Source of the DNA: Olsenella profusa F0195
GTDB taxonomy: Bacteria; Actinomycetota; Coriobacteriia; Coriobacteriales; Atopobiaceae
Assembly: GCF_000468755.1 (NCBI RefSeq)
Contig: NZ_AWEZ01000062.1
Coordinates: 62,001 to 126,000, forward strand
DNA: 64,000 nt
Reading direction: 5' to 3'
Part shown: positions 1 through 9,010 of the stretch, piece after piece
Position numbering within the stretch: the first letter of the stretch is position 1
How the letters are laid out: each line of letters begins with the position of its first letter
Notes under the pieces: model-generated
Databases searched by the model: none
What the model saw: the letters and a program-made list of their open reading frames with translations, nothing else
Told to the model about the DNA's origin: nothing
Made by a program: the position numbers and the translations under genes

Positions 1-654
1 GCTGTTGAGGTTGCCACTGGTGAAGTCGAGGTCGACGAGGGCCACCCGCATGCCCCATGACGAGGCACGGGCCGCGCAGGAGGCGACGACCGTGGTCTTT
101 CCCACGCCACCCCGCCCCGAGACGAACGTGACCACGGCACCGCCTTGCCGTGTCACGCGTGCCTGCTGGGATTGGGCGAGGGTCTCCCTCACGCGAGATG
201 CCTTCGTAGGCTGCAGGGCCATCGTCTTGTCTGCAGGGCTCCCTTCCTCCCCCGTTCGCTCCGGGGGCGCCATCGGATGCCTCCGTGCGCGGTTGTGTTG
301 GTCGTCACCCGTACGAACGGGGGAGCTCGGTGCCGCTGCGTCGATGACACGCGAGATGCCTGCCCGTGCGGCACGTGATCTCAACGAGCCCGAGGGATGC
401 CTGCACACCAGCACGATCTCGCTCGCACGGCCGTCATGCGCGATGGCGGCGGCAAGGTTGACGTCAGAGATGCCCCGCTCGCTCATGCCCACGATGGCTC
501 CGACGGAGCCTGGCTCCTCGTCCCTGAAGGCATCACGGAGCTCGCCTGGGCCGCCAACCAGGCAGAGCAGGGAGCCGGGGGAAATGGACCTGAGACTCTC
601 GCGCAGCTCGCGTCGAGCGGCTGCAGCCGCATATCCCATCCATATGTCAGTCAT
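1..654 (-). CDS. tadZ: TadZ/CpaE-like Tad pilus ATPase (cut by window edge)
   Basis: The gene reads leftwards and runs off base 1. About the first 170 residues look like a degenerate receiver/atypical N-terminal region. A deviant P-loop (GRGGVGKTT) follows near residue 190, then a Mrp/MinD-type second motif (VALVDLDFTSGN). That architecture is typical of TadZ/CpaE, a MinD-family ATPase that localises Tad/Flp pilus assembly at the pole. ATG at 654 is chosen over the in-frame ATG at 660 because GGAG lies about 6 nt upstream of 654 but abuts 660. It follows the CpaB-like gene by about 9 nt, so the two are probably co-transcribed. The C-terminal half is not visible, so a generic ParA-like ATPase is not fully excluded. 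Confidence 0.72.
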   Translation of the reverse strand, partial: MTDIWMGYAAAAARRELRESLRSISPGSLLCLVGGPGELRDAFRDEEPGSVGAIVGMSERGISDVNLAAAIAHDGRASEIVLVCRHPSGSLRSRAARAGISRVIDAAAPSSPVRTGDDQHNRARRHPMAPPERTGEEGSPADKTMALQPTKASRVRETLAQSQQARVTRQGGAVVTFVSGRGGVGKTTVVASCAARASSWGMRVALVDLDFTSGNLNS

Positions 655-663
655 GCCCATCTC

Positions 664-1434
664 CTACTCCGCCGAGCCCAGCTCGACCGTCGCATGCGAT
701 TGGATGGAGGGCTCGTCGGCCGCAGCCACCCCCTCCACGGGCTCAGGTGCCCGTGCGTCCCCAGACGTGGCGCTCGCATCCGGCAGCACGGCATCATCGG
801 CAGGAAGAACGAACTTGAGCGTGCCTGCAGCACTGGCGGCAAGCAGGGCGTCCACATCGTCCGAGGGGGCAGCGACGGTCAGCTGTGCCTGCGCGGCGGA
901 AGCCGCAAGGCCACTTGCGGAGGGGCCACTCGGCACGCTCAACACCACCACCCCCTCGGCCAGGAGCCGTGCGCTCTCCTTGTCCACCTGATAGGCCCTA
1001 AGGTGTGTGCCAACGGGCACGCCACGCTGTATGCCCAGCTTGTCGGTTACGGGAAGCGTTATGGCAACCATGCCAGAGGGGACCTGTGCCATGGCCTCGT
1101 CCGTACGGAAGCTCGAGTCCGCAACGACGGCGTTCTTGGGAATGGGGCTTGTGACCTCGTGTCCCAGCACGGCATCCAGACTCGTGCAGGCACCCTCGGG
1201 AACAAGGTCCGCTATCCAGTCGCGCATGCCCACATCGGACGCCTCCACGACGTCTCCGGGCTCTAACGCCGCAGTGGCAACCACCACGCTCGCCACATCC
1301 CCGCCGTAACGCGCCACGGCGTCGTTATGCTCCTGAAGTGCCGCAGCGCGAATCGTGTCCGCATAGCCAACGGCCAGCATCGCCACGAGCACCGCACAGG
1401 CACTGGCGAAGACGATCCGAAACCTGAGTGACAT
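664..1434 (-). CDS. cpaB: CpaB/RcpC-like SAF-domain pilus assembly protein
   Basis: About 256 residues. There is one N-terminal membrane helix (about residues 4-24, rich in A, V and L). A SAF/AFP-like domain follows (residues about 45-110, with the phrase LEPGDVVEASDV typical of SAF folds), then an Ala/Ser-rich tail that may be periplasmic/exported. CpaB/RcpC proteins help Flp pilus secretin assembly or act as anchoring factors in Tad systems. Gene order CpaB then TadZ supports the assignment. In-frame ATGs at 1452 and 1440 are alternatives. 1434 is preferred because a G-rich stretch lies 6 nt upstream and the membrane helix starts immediately. The upstream Tad genes expected in a full locus are not seen to the right. 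Confidence 0.7.
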   Translation of the reverse strand: MSLRFRIVFASACAVLVAMLAVGYADTIRAAALQEHNDAVARYGGDVASVVVATAALEPGDVVEASDVGMRDWIADLVPEGACTSLDAVLGHEVTSPIPKNAVVADSSFRTDEAMAQVPSGMVAITLPVTDKLGIQRGVPVGTHLRAYQVDKESARLLAEGVVVLSVPSGPSASGLAASAAQAQLTVAAPSDDVDALLAASAAGTLKFVLPADDAVLPDASATSGDARAPEPVEGVAAADEPSIQSHATVELGSAE

Positions 1435-1452
1435 GCCCATCCCCCCCGTCAT

Positions 1453-1785
1453 CCCCTGACCACGGTGCGACTCCCCTGCGTGGGAACATTCTCGTAGGCA
1501 GGGGGCCTTGTCAGGAGAGGTTTCTCGGACTTGCTGGCAGCCGTGTCACGCATATCTGCACACGTCTGCGACAAACGAGGGGAAGACCAGGCAGGAACCC
1601 CTACCCGGAGATGTAGGCCACAAAAAACGCCAGGCGCACCTACCGGTGGCGTCTCCATCGGGCAAGGTGACGATATGGGACGCCTCCAGGGCAGCGCGCC
1701 CCATGCATCGGGGCAAACGATCCCGCACGTTCCGTCGCGGCGTGAGTCACATCGCTAGGACGCACCACCGCCGCCGAAGCCATCC
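1453..1785. other. Gene-poor leader upstream of the pilus genes
   Basis: No convincing gene is seen. A 34-codon open frame on the minus strand (about 1449-1553) ends in an ATGA overlap with the first possible ATG of the CpaB gene. Its composition (MRDTAASKSEKPLLTRPPAY) matches nothing I recognise, so it may be a leader or chance. A terminator-like hairpin lies at 1622-1652. Confidence 0.4.
1622..1652 (-). terminator. Hairpin plus U-tract
   Basis: On the minus strand ACGCCA pairs with TGGCGT (1652-1647 and 1632-1627) and is followed immediately by six Ts. It would end transcripts coming from the HTH remnant on the right, separating them from the cpaB-tadZ transcript. Confidence 0.6.
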
Positions 1786-2202
1786 TCACCACCGCTGGAG
1801 AACCCACCGCCCCCGCCGGCGTTGGACTCGAATTCGAGGGCGCCTCGTCCGTGATGTCGTGCGCATGGCCTGCCGTGTCATCGGACGCCTGTACCGGCGA
1901 CGTCGAGCTGCCATCCGTGCCGCACCAGACATAGATGGCCATGAGCAAAGGCCTGTTCCAGAGCATGACGTCCTGGGGCGCGGCCTCGCGCAGGCGCGCC
2001 CCATTCCCTTGTAGCCGACCAGCGAGACGTGCAGGCCGGCGGGCTCGAATATGGCCTTCGGCCTCTCGACGGCGTGGTACCGGATCATGAACTCACTCTT
2101 GAATTCCCTCGAGTAGGTGATCCGGAGCGGCTCGACCCGCCTCACGGCATCGAGTGAGGAGAGGTGTTCCATCTCCTCGTCGGTGAACCGTCCTTTGTGC
2201 AC
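1786..2202 (-). pseudogene. HTH/IS3-type transposase OrfA-like remnant
   Basis: The first about 70 residues, from a GTG at 2202, match the pattern of HTH proteins associated with IS3-type transposases in actinobacteria: FTDEEMEHLSSLDAV, then FEPAGLHVSLVGYK. After the LVGYK/RACAR position the frame becomes an Arg-rich, low-complexity stretch, as expected after a frameshift or deletion. Another minus-strand frame stays open over 1640-1966 but shows no transposase signature. I read this as a decayed mobile-element or HTH fragment sitting just upstream of the pilus genes. No intact catalytic part or terminal inverted repeats were found. Confidence 0.5.
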
Positions 2203-2239
2203 TTGCGGGCCCTTTCGTTCTCGGGCTCGCCGCCAGGTT

Positions 2240-2646
2240 TCATTCGGAAACCGGTTCCGGTGTCCATTCTATAGGGTCCACATCAGTTGGCGTCCGTATG
2301 GCTGAGGGTGCGGCGTGCCCCCTCACGGGATGGTAGATCCTGCCTTTGCAGGAGCCTGCGTCATTCGTGACGGCAAAGACGCCGCCCCGTCCGTTTGAGG
2401 CGGAGCTGACGGTGGGGAAGGGCATGCCGCGACCGTTCTCCCCGACGCTCGCGACATTGGCGGCCGTCCGTATCGTGCGGCCATCGGATGTCTCGCCCGT
2501 GGGGATGTCCCAGCAGGTGCCATTGGCGTCGCCCTTGAAATCGAACGTGCGCGTATGGACTCCCCTTCGCGAGATGGGGTTTCCTGCAAAGCGCGTGTCC
2601 CACAGCAAAGGGCAGGGGGGTTGGCCCGGCGAACCGGACGGGACGC
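2240..2646. other. No recognisable gene between HTH remnant and rsgA
   Basis: An open minus-strand frame (ending at 2240) runs through this region and into the 3' end of rsgA. It contains the phrase TFDFKGDANGTCWDIPTGET, but I do not recognise any family. Open frames exist in other phases too, so coding status is undecided. It could be a decayed accessory gene. Confidence 0.3.
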
Positions 2647-3861
2647 TCACCCATGGGTGGATGGGCCGGCCGTCACGTCGGGATCGAGCGCCACCCTGGA
2701 TGCCCGCATCTCCCGTGCCAGCGACAGGTACGCATCGAGGCGTGCCCAAGGGAACGCGCCCGCCTCGAGGCACGCCCGCACCTCACAGCCAGGCTCATGC
2801 GTGTGCGTGCAGTCACGGAAGCGGCATCCCTGCGCAGCGGAGGCGATCTCAGGGAACACCCTCAGGAGACCCTGCTCGTGCCCCACGATGGGCAGACTCC
2901 TGAGCCCCGGCTCGTCGATGACGATCCCCGCCCCCGGCATGGAGACCATGCGCCGCGCCACCGTCGTGTGACGTCCCGTGTCATCGCGCTCGCGGATGCC
3001 CCGCGTCTCAAGCACGTTCGTCCCGAGCAGGGTGTTGAGCAGGGTCGACTTGCCTACACCGGACTCCCCCAGCACGATAGCCACGGTGCCTGCCGGTATG
3101 AGCGAGCGCACCCCTCGCTCGCCCCAGAGGGCATGACGCTCACGAGCGGCCTGCGCGAGAGGCCCGTTGTCCATCCTCCCATGCCCCGACCCGGTGCATG
3201 TCACCGCGATGGGGACATCATCGCCCAGGACCTCGTGGATGCGTGCGAGATCGGCCGCAAGCACCTTGGGCGTCGTGCGATCGGCCTTCGTGAGCACCAG
3301 GGCAACACGCGCACCGCAGCCGACGGCAACCACCGTCGAGCGTACCATGCGGTCGCACGAGACGGGCTCCGCGCCAAGGGCCTGCACGACCAGCACCTCG
3401 TCCACGTTGGCCGCAAGCGTCTGCCTGCGGACACGCGAGCCACCCCTCCAACGGGCGATGTCGCTCTCACGCGGCAGCACGAACTCGATGACGCCCATGT
3501 CATGATGCTCGGGGCGACGCAACGCGACCCAGTCGCCCACGGCGGCCGAGGGCTCCCGCACGACCCCAAAGCGAGACGAGAACTCGGCGCGACAGAGCCC
3601 CGAGGCCGCCATGAGGGCGGGGAAGGAGCGATCGAGCCGCACCACGCAGGCAGGCTCCACCTCACGGGCGTCGGCCCCCTCGCCACGTAGGACGTCCACG
3701 TCGTCCTCGTAGGCCTCGCGCTGCGCGTCGCTCATCGCAAGCTCGTCAAACGCTGGCAACTCCGTGAGCGAGGAAAGTGCCGGCAGAGCCTCGACCGAGG
3801 CCCCACCGGCACGCCTGGAACGCCTCTTGCTGCGTGGACGCCTGGCCACCAGCGTCCCCAC
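2647..3861 (-). CDS. rsgA: Ribosome small-subunit-dependent GTPase A
   Basis: 404 residues, slightly longer than typical RsgA (about 300-350) because of an N-terminal extension of about 60 residues rich in basic residues. RsgA is a circularly permuted GTPase that checks late 30S maturation. The OB-like region (AVGDWVALR) precedes the permuted G motifs: TKAD (G4), then the P-loop GESGVGKST (G1), then DEPGLR (G3-like). The C-terminal zinc site Cys-x5-Cys-x-His-x5-Cys is present (GCRFRDCTHTHEPGC). The start is GTG at 3861, directly after the stop of the upstream P-type ATPase, so the two are transcriptionally and probably translationally linked. Confidence 0.93.
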   Translation of the reverse strand: MGTLVARRPRSKRRSRRAGGASVEALPALSSLTELPAFDELAMSDAQREAYEDDVDVLRGEGADAREVEPACVVRLDRSFPALMAASGLCRAEFSSRFGVVREPSAAVGDWVALRRPEHHDMGVIEFVLPRESDIARWRGGSRVRRQTLAANVDEVLVVQALGAEPVSCDRMVRSTVVAVGCGARVALVLTKADRTTPKVLAADLARIHEVLGDDVPIAVTCTGSGHGRMDNGPLAQAARERHALWGERGVRSLIPAGTVAIVLGESGVGKSTLLNTLLGTNVLETRGIRERDDTGRHTTVARRMVSMPGAGIVIDEPGLRSLPIVGHEQGLLRVFPEIASAAQGCRFRDCTHTHEPGCEVRACLEAGAFPWARLDAYLSLAREMRASRVALDPDVTAGPSTHG

Positions 3862-6537
3862 CTACTTCTTGCCCTTGTCGATGGCGCGCATGACGGCCTT
3901 CTCCGCCTCGACGATGGGGATGATGAGGATGGACAGGCCCATGGAGATGAGGTAGTGGGCGACATCAAGCTCGGCGAAGTCGAACGCCTGGGCGAGCGGC
4001 GTCTCGATCACCAGGAAGGTGAGCAGCAGGGCGACACCCAGCGATGCCCACAGCCACTTGTTCTGGCCCTTGAGCGTGAAGATGGAGCCACGCTGGCTGC
4101 GCATGTTGAGCGCGTGGAACATCTCGACCATGGAGAGCGTGAGGAATGCCATGGTCATGCCCACGAGGCCCGCCTGGTCACTGGCAATCGCGTCGGCAAG
4201 CGAGACGCCTGCGGTCGAGATGCCGATGAAGTAGGCGGCCAACGTGAGCAGGGCGATGACGACGCCCTGAAAGATGGTGTCCGCACCCATGCCACCGGCG
4301 AAGATGCCGTCCTTGGCGTCGCGCGGCCTACGGCGCATGATGTCAGCCTCGGCGCCCTCCGTTGCCATGGCGAGCGCGGGCAGCGAGTCTGTGATGAGGT
4401 TGATCCACAGCAGGTGCGTGGGCTCCAGGATCGTGAAGCCGACGAGTGACGCCACGAACACCGAGATGACCTCGGCCAGGTTGCTGGAGAGCAGGAACTG
4501 GATGCACTTGCGGATGTTGTCGTAGATGCGCCGGCCCTCTTCGACGGCACCGATGATGGTGGCGAAGTTGTCGTCGGCCAGTACCATGTCGGCCACGTTC
4601 TTGGTGACGTCGGTGCCCGTGATGCCCATGCCGATGCCGATGTCCGCGCGCTTGATGGAGGGGGCATCGTTCACACCGTCGCCGGTCATGCCGACGACCT
4701 TGCCCTCACGCTTCCACGCGTCGACTATGCGGGTCTTGTGCTCGGGCTGCACGCGGGCATAGACGCCAAAGTCCCTGATTCGGGCGGCAAGCTCGTCGTC
4801 TGACAGGCGGTCGAGCTCGGCGCCCATGATGGCCTGTGAGCGATCCCTCACGATGCCGAGCTCCTTGGCGATGGCCACGGCGGTGTCAATGTGGTCGCCG
4901 GTGATCATGACCACGTGGATGCCTGCGGAGTGGGCCTCGTCTATGGCGGCCTTCACCTCGGGACGGACGGGGTCGATCATGCCGGAGAGGCCCACAAAGG
5001 TGAGGTCGTGCTCAAGGTAGTCGGGCTCAAATCCCTTGGGCCTCTCGTCACCCCAGTCGCGGCGGGCCGCGGCCATCACGCGCAGGGCCCTGTCGGCCAT
5101 GGCCTTGTTGGCCTCCATGACCTGCGAGCGCAGCTCATCGGTCATGGGCACGATACCATCCTGCGAGAGGTACTTGGTGCAGCGGGAGAGCACCACGTCG
5201 GGGCCGCCCTTGGTATGCTGCATGTAGCCGTCCTTGCCGCGGACGACCACGGACATCATCTTGCGGCCGGAGTCAAACGGCGCCTCGCCCACGCGCGGGC
5301 GGCTCTGGGCCAGATGCGCCGTGCTGAAGCCCAGCTTGGCGGCATCGGCCACAAGCGCGGACTCGGTCGGCTCGCCCACCGCGGCATCCGCGGTGTCGTC
5401 CCACCTGGCGTCGGAGGCCAGGGCCATGGTGCGCACCTGGCTCGTGAGGTTCTCGGTAAAGTGATCGACGACGGTCATCTTGTTCTGCGTGAGCGTACCC
5501 GTTTTGTCCGAGCAGATGATCTGCGTGCAGCCCAGGGTCTCCACGGCGGAGAGCCTGCGGATGATGGCGTGGCGCTCACTCATCTTGGTGACGCCCATGG
5601 AGAGCACGATGGTGACGACGGCCACCAGGCCCTCGGGGATGGCGGCCACGGCAAGCGCCACGGCGACCATGAAGGTATTGAGCACGAGATCGAGGTTGGT
5701 GATGAAGCCAGACCCATACCTGAAGAAGCCTGTGAGGAACACGATGGCGCAGATGGTGACGACGAGGATGGTGAGGATGTGGGAGAGCTCGTTGAGCCTC
5801 GCCTGCAGCGGGGTCTCCTCGTCCTGTGCCTCGGCGATGGCGCCGGCGATCTTGCCCATCTCGGTCTGCATGCCCGTCGCCACGATCACGGCACGGCCAC
5901 GGCCAAAGACCACGGTGGAGCCCATGTAGCACATGTTCTTGCGGTCGCCGAGGGGAATGTCGTCCGCGCCCTCCTCGAGGGTGATGACGTCAGCGTGCTT
6001 GGTGACGGGAACGGACTCGCCGGTAAGCGCCGCCTCCTCGACCTTCATGGACGCGCTCTCGAGGACGCGGCAGTCGGCCGGCACGGAGTCGCCAGCCTCG
6101 AGGATCACGATGTCGCCAGGAACGAGGTCCTGGGAGTGAACCTCGACCTGCTTGCCGCCGCGAATGACCTTGGAGGTTGCCGCCGCCATCTCCTGCAGGG
6201 CCGCCAGGGCCTCCTCGGACTTGGCCTCCTGCACGACGCCCAGCACCGAGTTGAGGATGACGACGAACAGGATGATGATCACGTCGGCGAAGTCCGCCTC
6301 GCCCTGCGCCACGCTCGTTGCCGCCGAGATGACCGCAGCCACGATGAGCATGATGACCATGGGATCGCCCATCTGCTGGAAGAAGCGGATCCAGAGCGGG
6401 GTCTTCTCGGCCTCCTTGAGCCTGTTGGGGCCGTTCTGCCTGAGTAGTTCCTCGGCGACACCGGCACCAAGGCCCTGCTTGGCATCGGTTGCGCACTCCT
6501 CAAGCACGTCCGACGCGCTTACCAGATACTCTCTCAC
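3862..6537 (-). CDS. Calcium-type P-type ATPase
   Basis: About 891 residues, the usual length for bacterial SERCA/PMCA-like pumps that export Ca2+ with ATP. It has the cation ATPase N-terminal domain, the actuator TGES loop (ALTGESVPV), and the M4 motif AAIPEGL. The phosphorylation motif is SDKTGTLTQNKM and the hinge motif is MTGDGVNDAPSIKRADIGIGM. Six C-terminal helices end the protein. The true start is GTG at 6537: AGGAGG lies 8 nt upstream, whereas the more distal ATG at 6630 lacks family-like sequence. It is followed directly by rsgA. Ca2+ versus Mn2+ preference cannot be decided from the motifs alone. Confidence 0.93.
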   Translation of the reverse strand: MREYLVSASDVLEECATDAKQGLGAGVAEELLRQNGPNRLKEAEKTPLWIRFFQQMGDPMVIMLIVAAVISAATSVAQGEADFADVIIILFVVILNSVLGVVQEAKSEEALAALQEMAAATSKVIRGGKQVEVHSQDLVPGDIVILEAGDSVPADCRVLESASMKVEEAALTGESVPVTKHADVITLEEGADDIPLGDRKNMCYMGSTVVFGRGRAVIVATGMQTEMGKIAGAIAEAQDEETPLQARLNELSHILTILVVTICAIVFLTGFFRYGSGFITNLDLVLNTFMVAVALAVAAIPEGLVAVVTIVLSMGVTKMSERHAIIRRLSAVETLGCTQIICSDKTGTLTQNKMTVVDHFTENLTSQVRTMALASDARWDDTADAAVGEPTESALVADAAKLGFSTAHLAQSRPRVGEAPFDSGRKMMSVVVRGKDGYMQHTKGGPDVVLSRCTKYLSQDGIVPMTDELRSQVMEANKAMADRALRVMAAARRDWGDERPKGFEPDYLEHDLTFVGLSGMIDPVRPEVKAAIDEAHSAGIHVVMITGDHIDTAVAIAKELGIVRDRSQAIMGAELDRLSDDELAARIRDFGVYARVQPEHKTRIVDAWKREGKVVGMTGDGVNDAPSIKRADIGIGMGITGTDVTKNVADMVLADDNFATIIGAVEEGRRIYDNIRKCIQFLLSSNLAEVISVFVASLVGFTILEPTHLLWINLITDSLPALAMATEGAEADIMRRRPRDAKDGIFAGGMGADTIFQGVVIALLTLAAYFIGISTAGVSLADAIASDQAGLVGMTMAFLTLSMVEMFHALNMRSQRGSIFTLKGQNKWLWASLGVALLLTFLVIETPLAQAFDFAELDVAHYLISMGLSILIIPIVEAEKAVMRAIDKGKK

Positions 6538-6734
6538 GCTATGTCCCTCCTGGGTCTCGGACGGCCCCCTGCCGTCCTCTCTTCGCACCTGGCAGATTGA
6601 TGCCCGATCATAATTCCCCAGGAGGGGCAAGGGCTCACCAAGGCTGCCGTGCCAGGCACCTTGTCCGCTACATAGTATCGCAAGGGCTCTGTGGGCCGAA
6701 GCTTTGTGGGTACAAGCTCCTCCGCGCCTGCATC

Positions 6735-6798
6735 ACCGAGTCGCACGCATTTCTCCGTCCACCTCTTGCGAGTCGTATGCACCTTTTTGGTCGTTTCT
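6735..6798 (+). repeat. AGTCG intergenic element, copy 1
   Basis: Two related half-sites, GAGTCGCACGCA and GCGAGTCGTATGCACC, have their AGTCG cores exactly 32 bp apart (6739 and 6771), followed by CTTTTTGG. The copy at 17991-18046 has the same layout and the same 32-bp spacing. It lies in the gap between the P-type ATPase and the YhcH gene. Confidence 0.6.
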
Positions 6799-6847
6799 GG
6801 ACAAGGGAGAGATCATACAATCCGTGTACCTGCACAAACACAAAACG

Positions 6848-6912
6848 GTGGCGCACAAAAAATGCGAACGACGCAAAGCGGCCGTCACCAAGATTGCATA
6901 CGACTCGATTGC
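6848..6912 (-). repeat. AGTCG intergenic element, copy 2 (inverted, diverged)
   Basis: Read on the minus strand, GAGTCGTATGCAATCTTGG is followed about 32 bp later by GCGTCGTTCGCATTTTTT. This resembles the second half-site of copy 1 with two bases missing. With copy 1 it makes a loosely inverted pair in the 385-bp gap 6538-6922. No gene is seen in that gap. Confidence 0.4.
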
Positions 6913-6922
6913 CTCCTCGGGG

Positions 6923-7411
6923 CTATCCCTCGTCCCAGAACTCGTCCGTGAGGATCTTGAAGCAGACCTTCCTGATGGCGACAGGCTCCGTCGTGGCACA
7001 GATGACGTTGGGCATATGCGGCTCGTGAGCCACGAAGATGGCAAAGTGGCGCTTCTCGAGCGTGCCCTCGATCTCATCGCCGTTGTCGGGAGCAGCCTTC
7101 ACATACTGTTTGTCGGATGTCTCGTCGTACTCCCCGAGCGGCTCGGTGGGGCCGGACGTCACGAAAAAACGCTCGGCACCCTCGATGTCCACCTGCAAGT
7201 CCATATATCGACGGTGCACCTCGTAGCGCGCAGTGCCATACGTACGCGTCTTGGCATCCTGCACGAGAGCGAACACCTTGTCCCCCAGGATCTCGTGCGG
7301 GCCCGTCTCGAGCTTCCGGCACTCGTGCTCGCCCAGCCAGTCGATGAGAACGTCCAGGCCCTTGTATAGGCCCCGGTACCGTTCGATGACGCCCATGCCA
7401 TCGTAGATCAT
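6923..7411 (-). CDS. YhcH/YjgK/YiaL (NanQ-like) family protein
   Basis: 162 residues, the full length of the DUF386 family (YhcH, YiaL, EbgC). These cupin-like, metal-binding proteins include the sialic-acid anomerase NanQ and the EbgC subunit. Family features visible are the start MIYDGMG, the metal-site region EVHRRYMDLQVDIEG, and the C-terminal FAIFVAHEPHMPNV with its conserved His pair. It follows a sialidase-like remnant by 12 nt. That context suggests a role with sialic acid or another aldose released from host glycans, though no other nan gene is visible. Confidence 0.85.
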   Translation of the reverse strand: MIYDGMGVIERYRGLYKGLDVLIDWLGEHECRKLETGPHEILGDKVFALVQDAKTRTYGTARYEVHRRYMDLQVDIEGAERFFVTSGPTEPLGEYDETSDKQYVKAAPDNGDEIEGTLEKRHFAIFVAHEPHMPNVICATTEPVAIRKVCFKILTDEFWDEG

Positions 7412-7423
7412 GTCAATCCCCTC

Positions 7424-8065
7424 TCACGATGTGTGGCTGTTGGCTTCCTCGTGTGCCCCCACGTCACCCGACGTGGGGTTGTATGTGCTCTCACCGCGCC
7501 TCTCGCCCATGACGTCAGCCTCGGAGAGCGTCACCCACTTCACACCCCTACGGGTCTCATAGGCATAGGCAAGGTGAATCATCCCGTCGGCGGCCTGGAT
7601 GACGCAGGGGTACTCGTACTGCAGGTTGTTGGCCTTGTTCTCGTCGCCCACGTAGCCCTGGCCGCGCTCGATGTGACGGATGAGCGGGAAGGTCCTGCCG
7701 CCATCCTCGGAAAGCGCAATGGAGACGGGGCAGCGCAGCCCCGGCCAGGCGCCCTTCTGGCCATAGGCCTGAGGTGCACTGGAGTGATTGTGCGCCACGG
7801 CGATACGACCGCTCGTGAGTTTGATGGCGCAGATGCCCGAGCTGTTGTTGGGGAGCACCGTGGGCTCGGGAACGGTCCAGGTGTCACCGTAGTCGAAGGA
7901 CTCGCTGCGGTAGATCCAGTCGGCCTGCCGCGAGCGCATAAAGGCGACGAGGTGAGTTCGGGGACGCCAGCACTCATCCTCCTCGACGGCGCAAACGGCC
8001 ACGCCAAACCGACGGAAGGCGCCCCCTCTCATAGGCGGTCGCAGCCCATCGAGAGCCGGTACCAA
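7424..8065 (-). pseudogene. Truncated sialidase-like (BNR) protein
   Basis: The frame matches only the C-terminal half of sialidase-superfamily beta-propellers. It has Asp-box-like strands (SFDYGDTWT and SEDGGRTF), the phrase LPNNSSGICAIKL, and EYPCVIQAADGMIHLAYAY near the end. Family members are about 380-420 residues, whereas this frame has at most 213. Its upstream part overlaps the 3' end of the metallo-hydrolase gene by 37 bp and uses a TTG. The N-terminal blades, including the usual Arg-triad start, are missing. The simplest reading is a deletion that fused the metallo-hydrolase gene to the tail of a sialidase-like gene. Confidence 0.65.
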
Positions 8066-8853
8066 ACGCCCTTCTCAGGCAGGACCACCCTCGTGTGGAA
8101 AGACCTTCTCTCTATGTCATCGACAATATCGACGAGCTCGTGCGAACCCTCCGCCATCTCGTGGGAGAGGCGGTCGTGGTGGTGAGGGAAGACGAGCGGG
8201 CCGCCAACGGCCACACAGAAGTCGGCGACCCTCTCAAGCGGGTTGAGCGCATTGCCCGTAAACTGCACAATCGAGACATTTGGTCGAAGTCGCGCCATAC
8301 GGGCTGCGTTATCGTAGTCGGGTGTGCCACCCCACACGAGCACACACAGATTGTCTTGGAGGGTCAGCAGATAATTGGTGTACTCATACGAGCCGTTAAC
8401 GTCCGTACGGTGGAATGCGGAGCTGATGCCGTTCGCCTCCTCGATTGCCCGCCAACCGTCAGGGGTGTCTCTTGACCCAAGTTTGGTGTGCTTGCCACGC
8501 AGCGCTTCGATCCTAAGATCATCAAACTCAAAGATGTCTCCGGGGACACAGCCGTTTATACGATGGCCGGGAAGCCGGAAGGCCTCAACGAGATCCAGCA
8601 TGGACCCCTTTCCCACGAATATTTGCGGGTCGAAGCGCTCGACAATGGTCCCAAGGCTCAACACGTGATCAAAGTGCGTATGCGAGATCAGCACGTAGTC
8701 TGCGCCTTCCGCATCCATATGCAACACGTGGTTGGGACTCTCGTCGATATAGGGATCTATGAGCACCTCCCTACCATCGGACAGCCAAATCTCGTAGCAG
8801 GCGTCATTGATCCAGCGGATGGCCGTCATGTCCCTCCTGGGATCCTCGAACAT
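8029..8853 (-). CDS. Metallo-beta-lactamase-fold hydrolase, UlaG-like
   Basis: About 274 residues. The metal motif SHTHFDH (His-x-His-x-Asp-His) is near residue 55, with GKHTKLGS and FPHHHDRL supplying further metal ligands. The overall pattern resembles UlaG-type lactonases/phosphodiesterases rather than beta-lactamases; the substrate is unknown. ATG at 8853 has GGAGG 6 nt upstream; a second ATG at 8829 follows AGGAGG by only 3 nt. The last residues (SMGCDRL) overlap the truncated sialidase, so the native C-terminus may have been altered by the same deletion. The strong hairpin at 8903-8925 separates it from the SLC13 gene. Confidence 0.8.
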   Translation of the reverse strand: MFEDPRRDMTAIRWINDACYEIWLSDGREVLIDPYIDESPNHVLHMDAEGADYVLISHTHFDHVLSLGTIVERFDPQIFVGKGSMLDLVEAFRLPGHRINGCVPGDIFEFDDLRIEALRGKHTKLGSRDTPDGWRAIEEANGISSAFHRTDVNGSYEYTNYLLTLQDNLCVLVWGGTPDYDNAARMARLRPNVSIVQFTGNALNPLERVADFCVAVGGPLVFPHHHDRLSHEMAEGSHELVDIVDDIERRSFHTRVVLPEKGVWYRLSMGCDRL

Positions 8854-8902
8854 CTCTCGCCTCCACAGTCACCCGTCGGGCTGGGCCCGACATAAACAGA
8901 GG

Positions 8903-8925
8903 CCCCAGTCGCACAAAGACTGGGG
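8903..8925 (-). terminator. Terminator hairpin downstream of the SLC13 gene
   Basis: A perfect 8-bp stem, CCCCAGTC/GACTGGGG, with a 7-nt loop. On the minus strand it is followed by CCTCTGTTTAT. It lies about 85 bp beyond the stop of the permease gene and probably ends the acid-sugar operon. Confidence 0.7.
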
Positions 8926-9010
8926 AGCCTCCTCTCTCTTACGTGCAATGTCCAGACGGATCGTTGACCCACCTCACGCCAAAAGCTAGCGGCGGGCACT
9001 CTCCAACATC

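Noticed and set aside
1550-1780. Possible cyclic-di-GMP riboswitch upstream of the pilus genes
   Set aside because: The context is tempting, but the conserved GEMM core is not present; only a terminator-like hairpin is convincing.
2240-2773. 177-residue minus-strand frame overlapping rsgA
   Set aside because: More than 120 bp of it lie inside the rsgA coding region, it matches no family, and neighbouring frames are equally open; kept only as an undetermined region.
4891-6447. Very long open frame on the plus strand opposite the Ca2+ ATPase
   Set aside because: It is rich in His, Gly and Asp, with no family signature, and mirrors the codon bias of the real minus-strand gene. Similar long antisense frames at 12631-14346 and 48369-51053 (plus) and 36886-38427 (minus) are rejected for the same reason.
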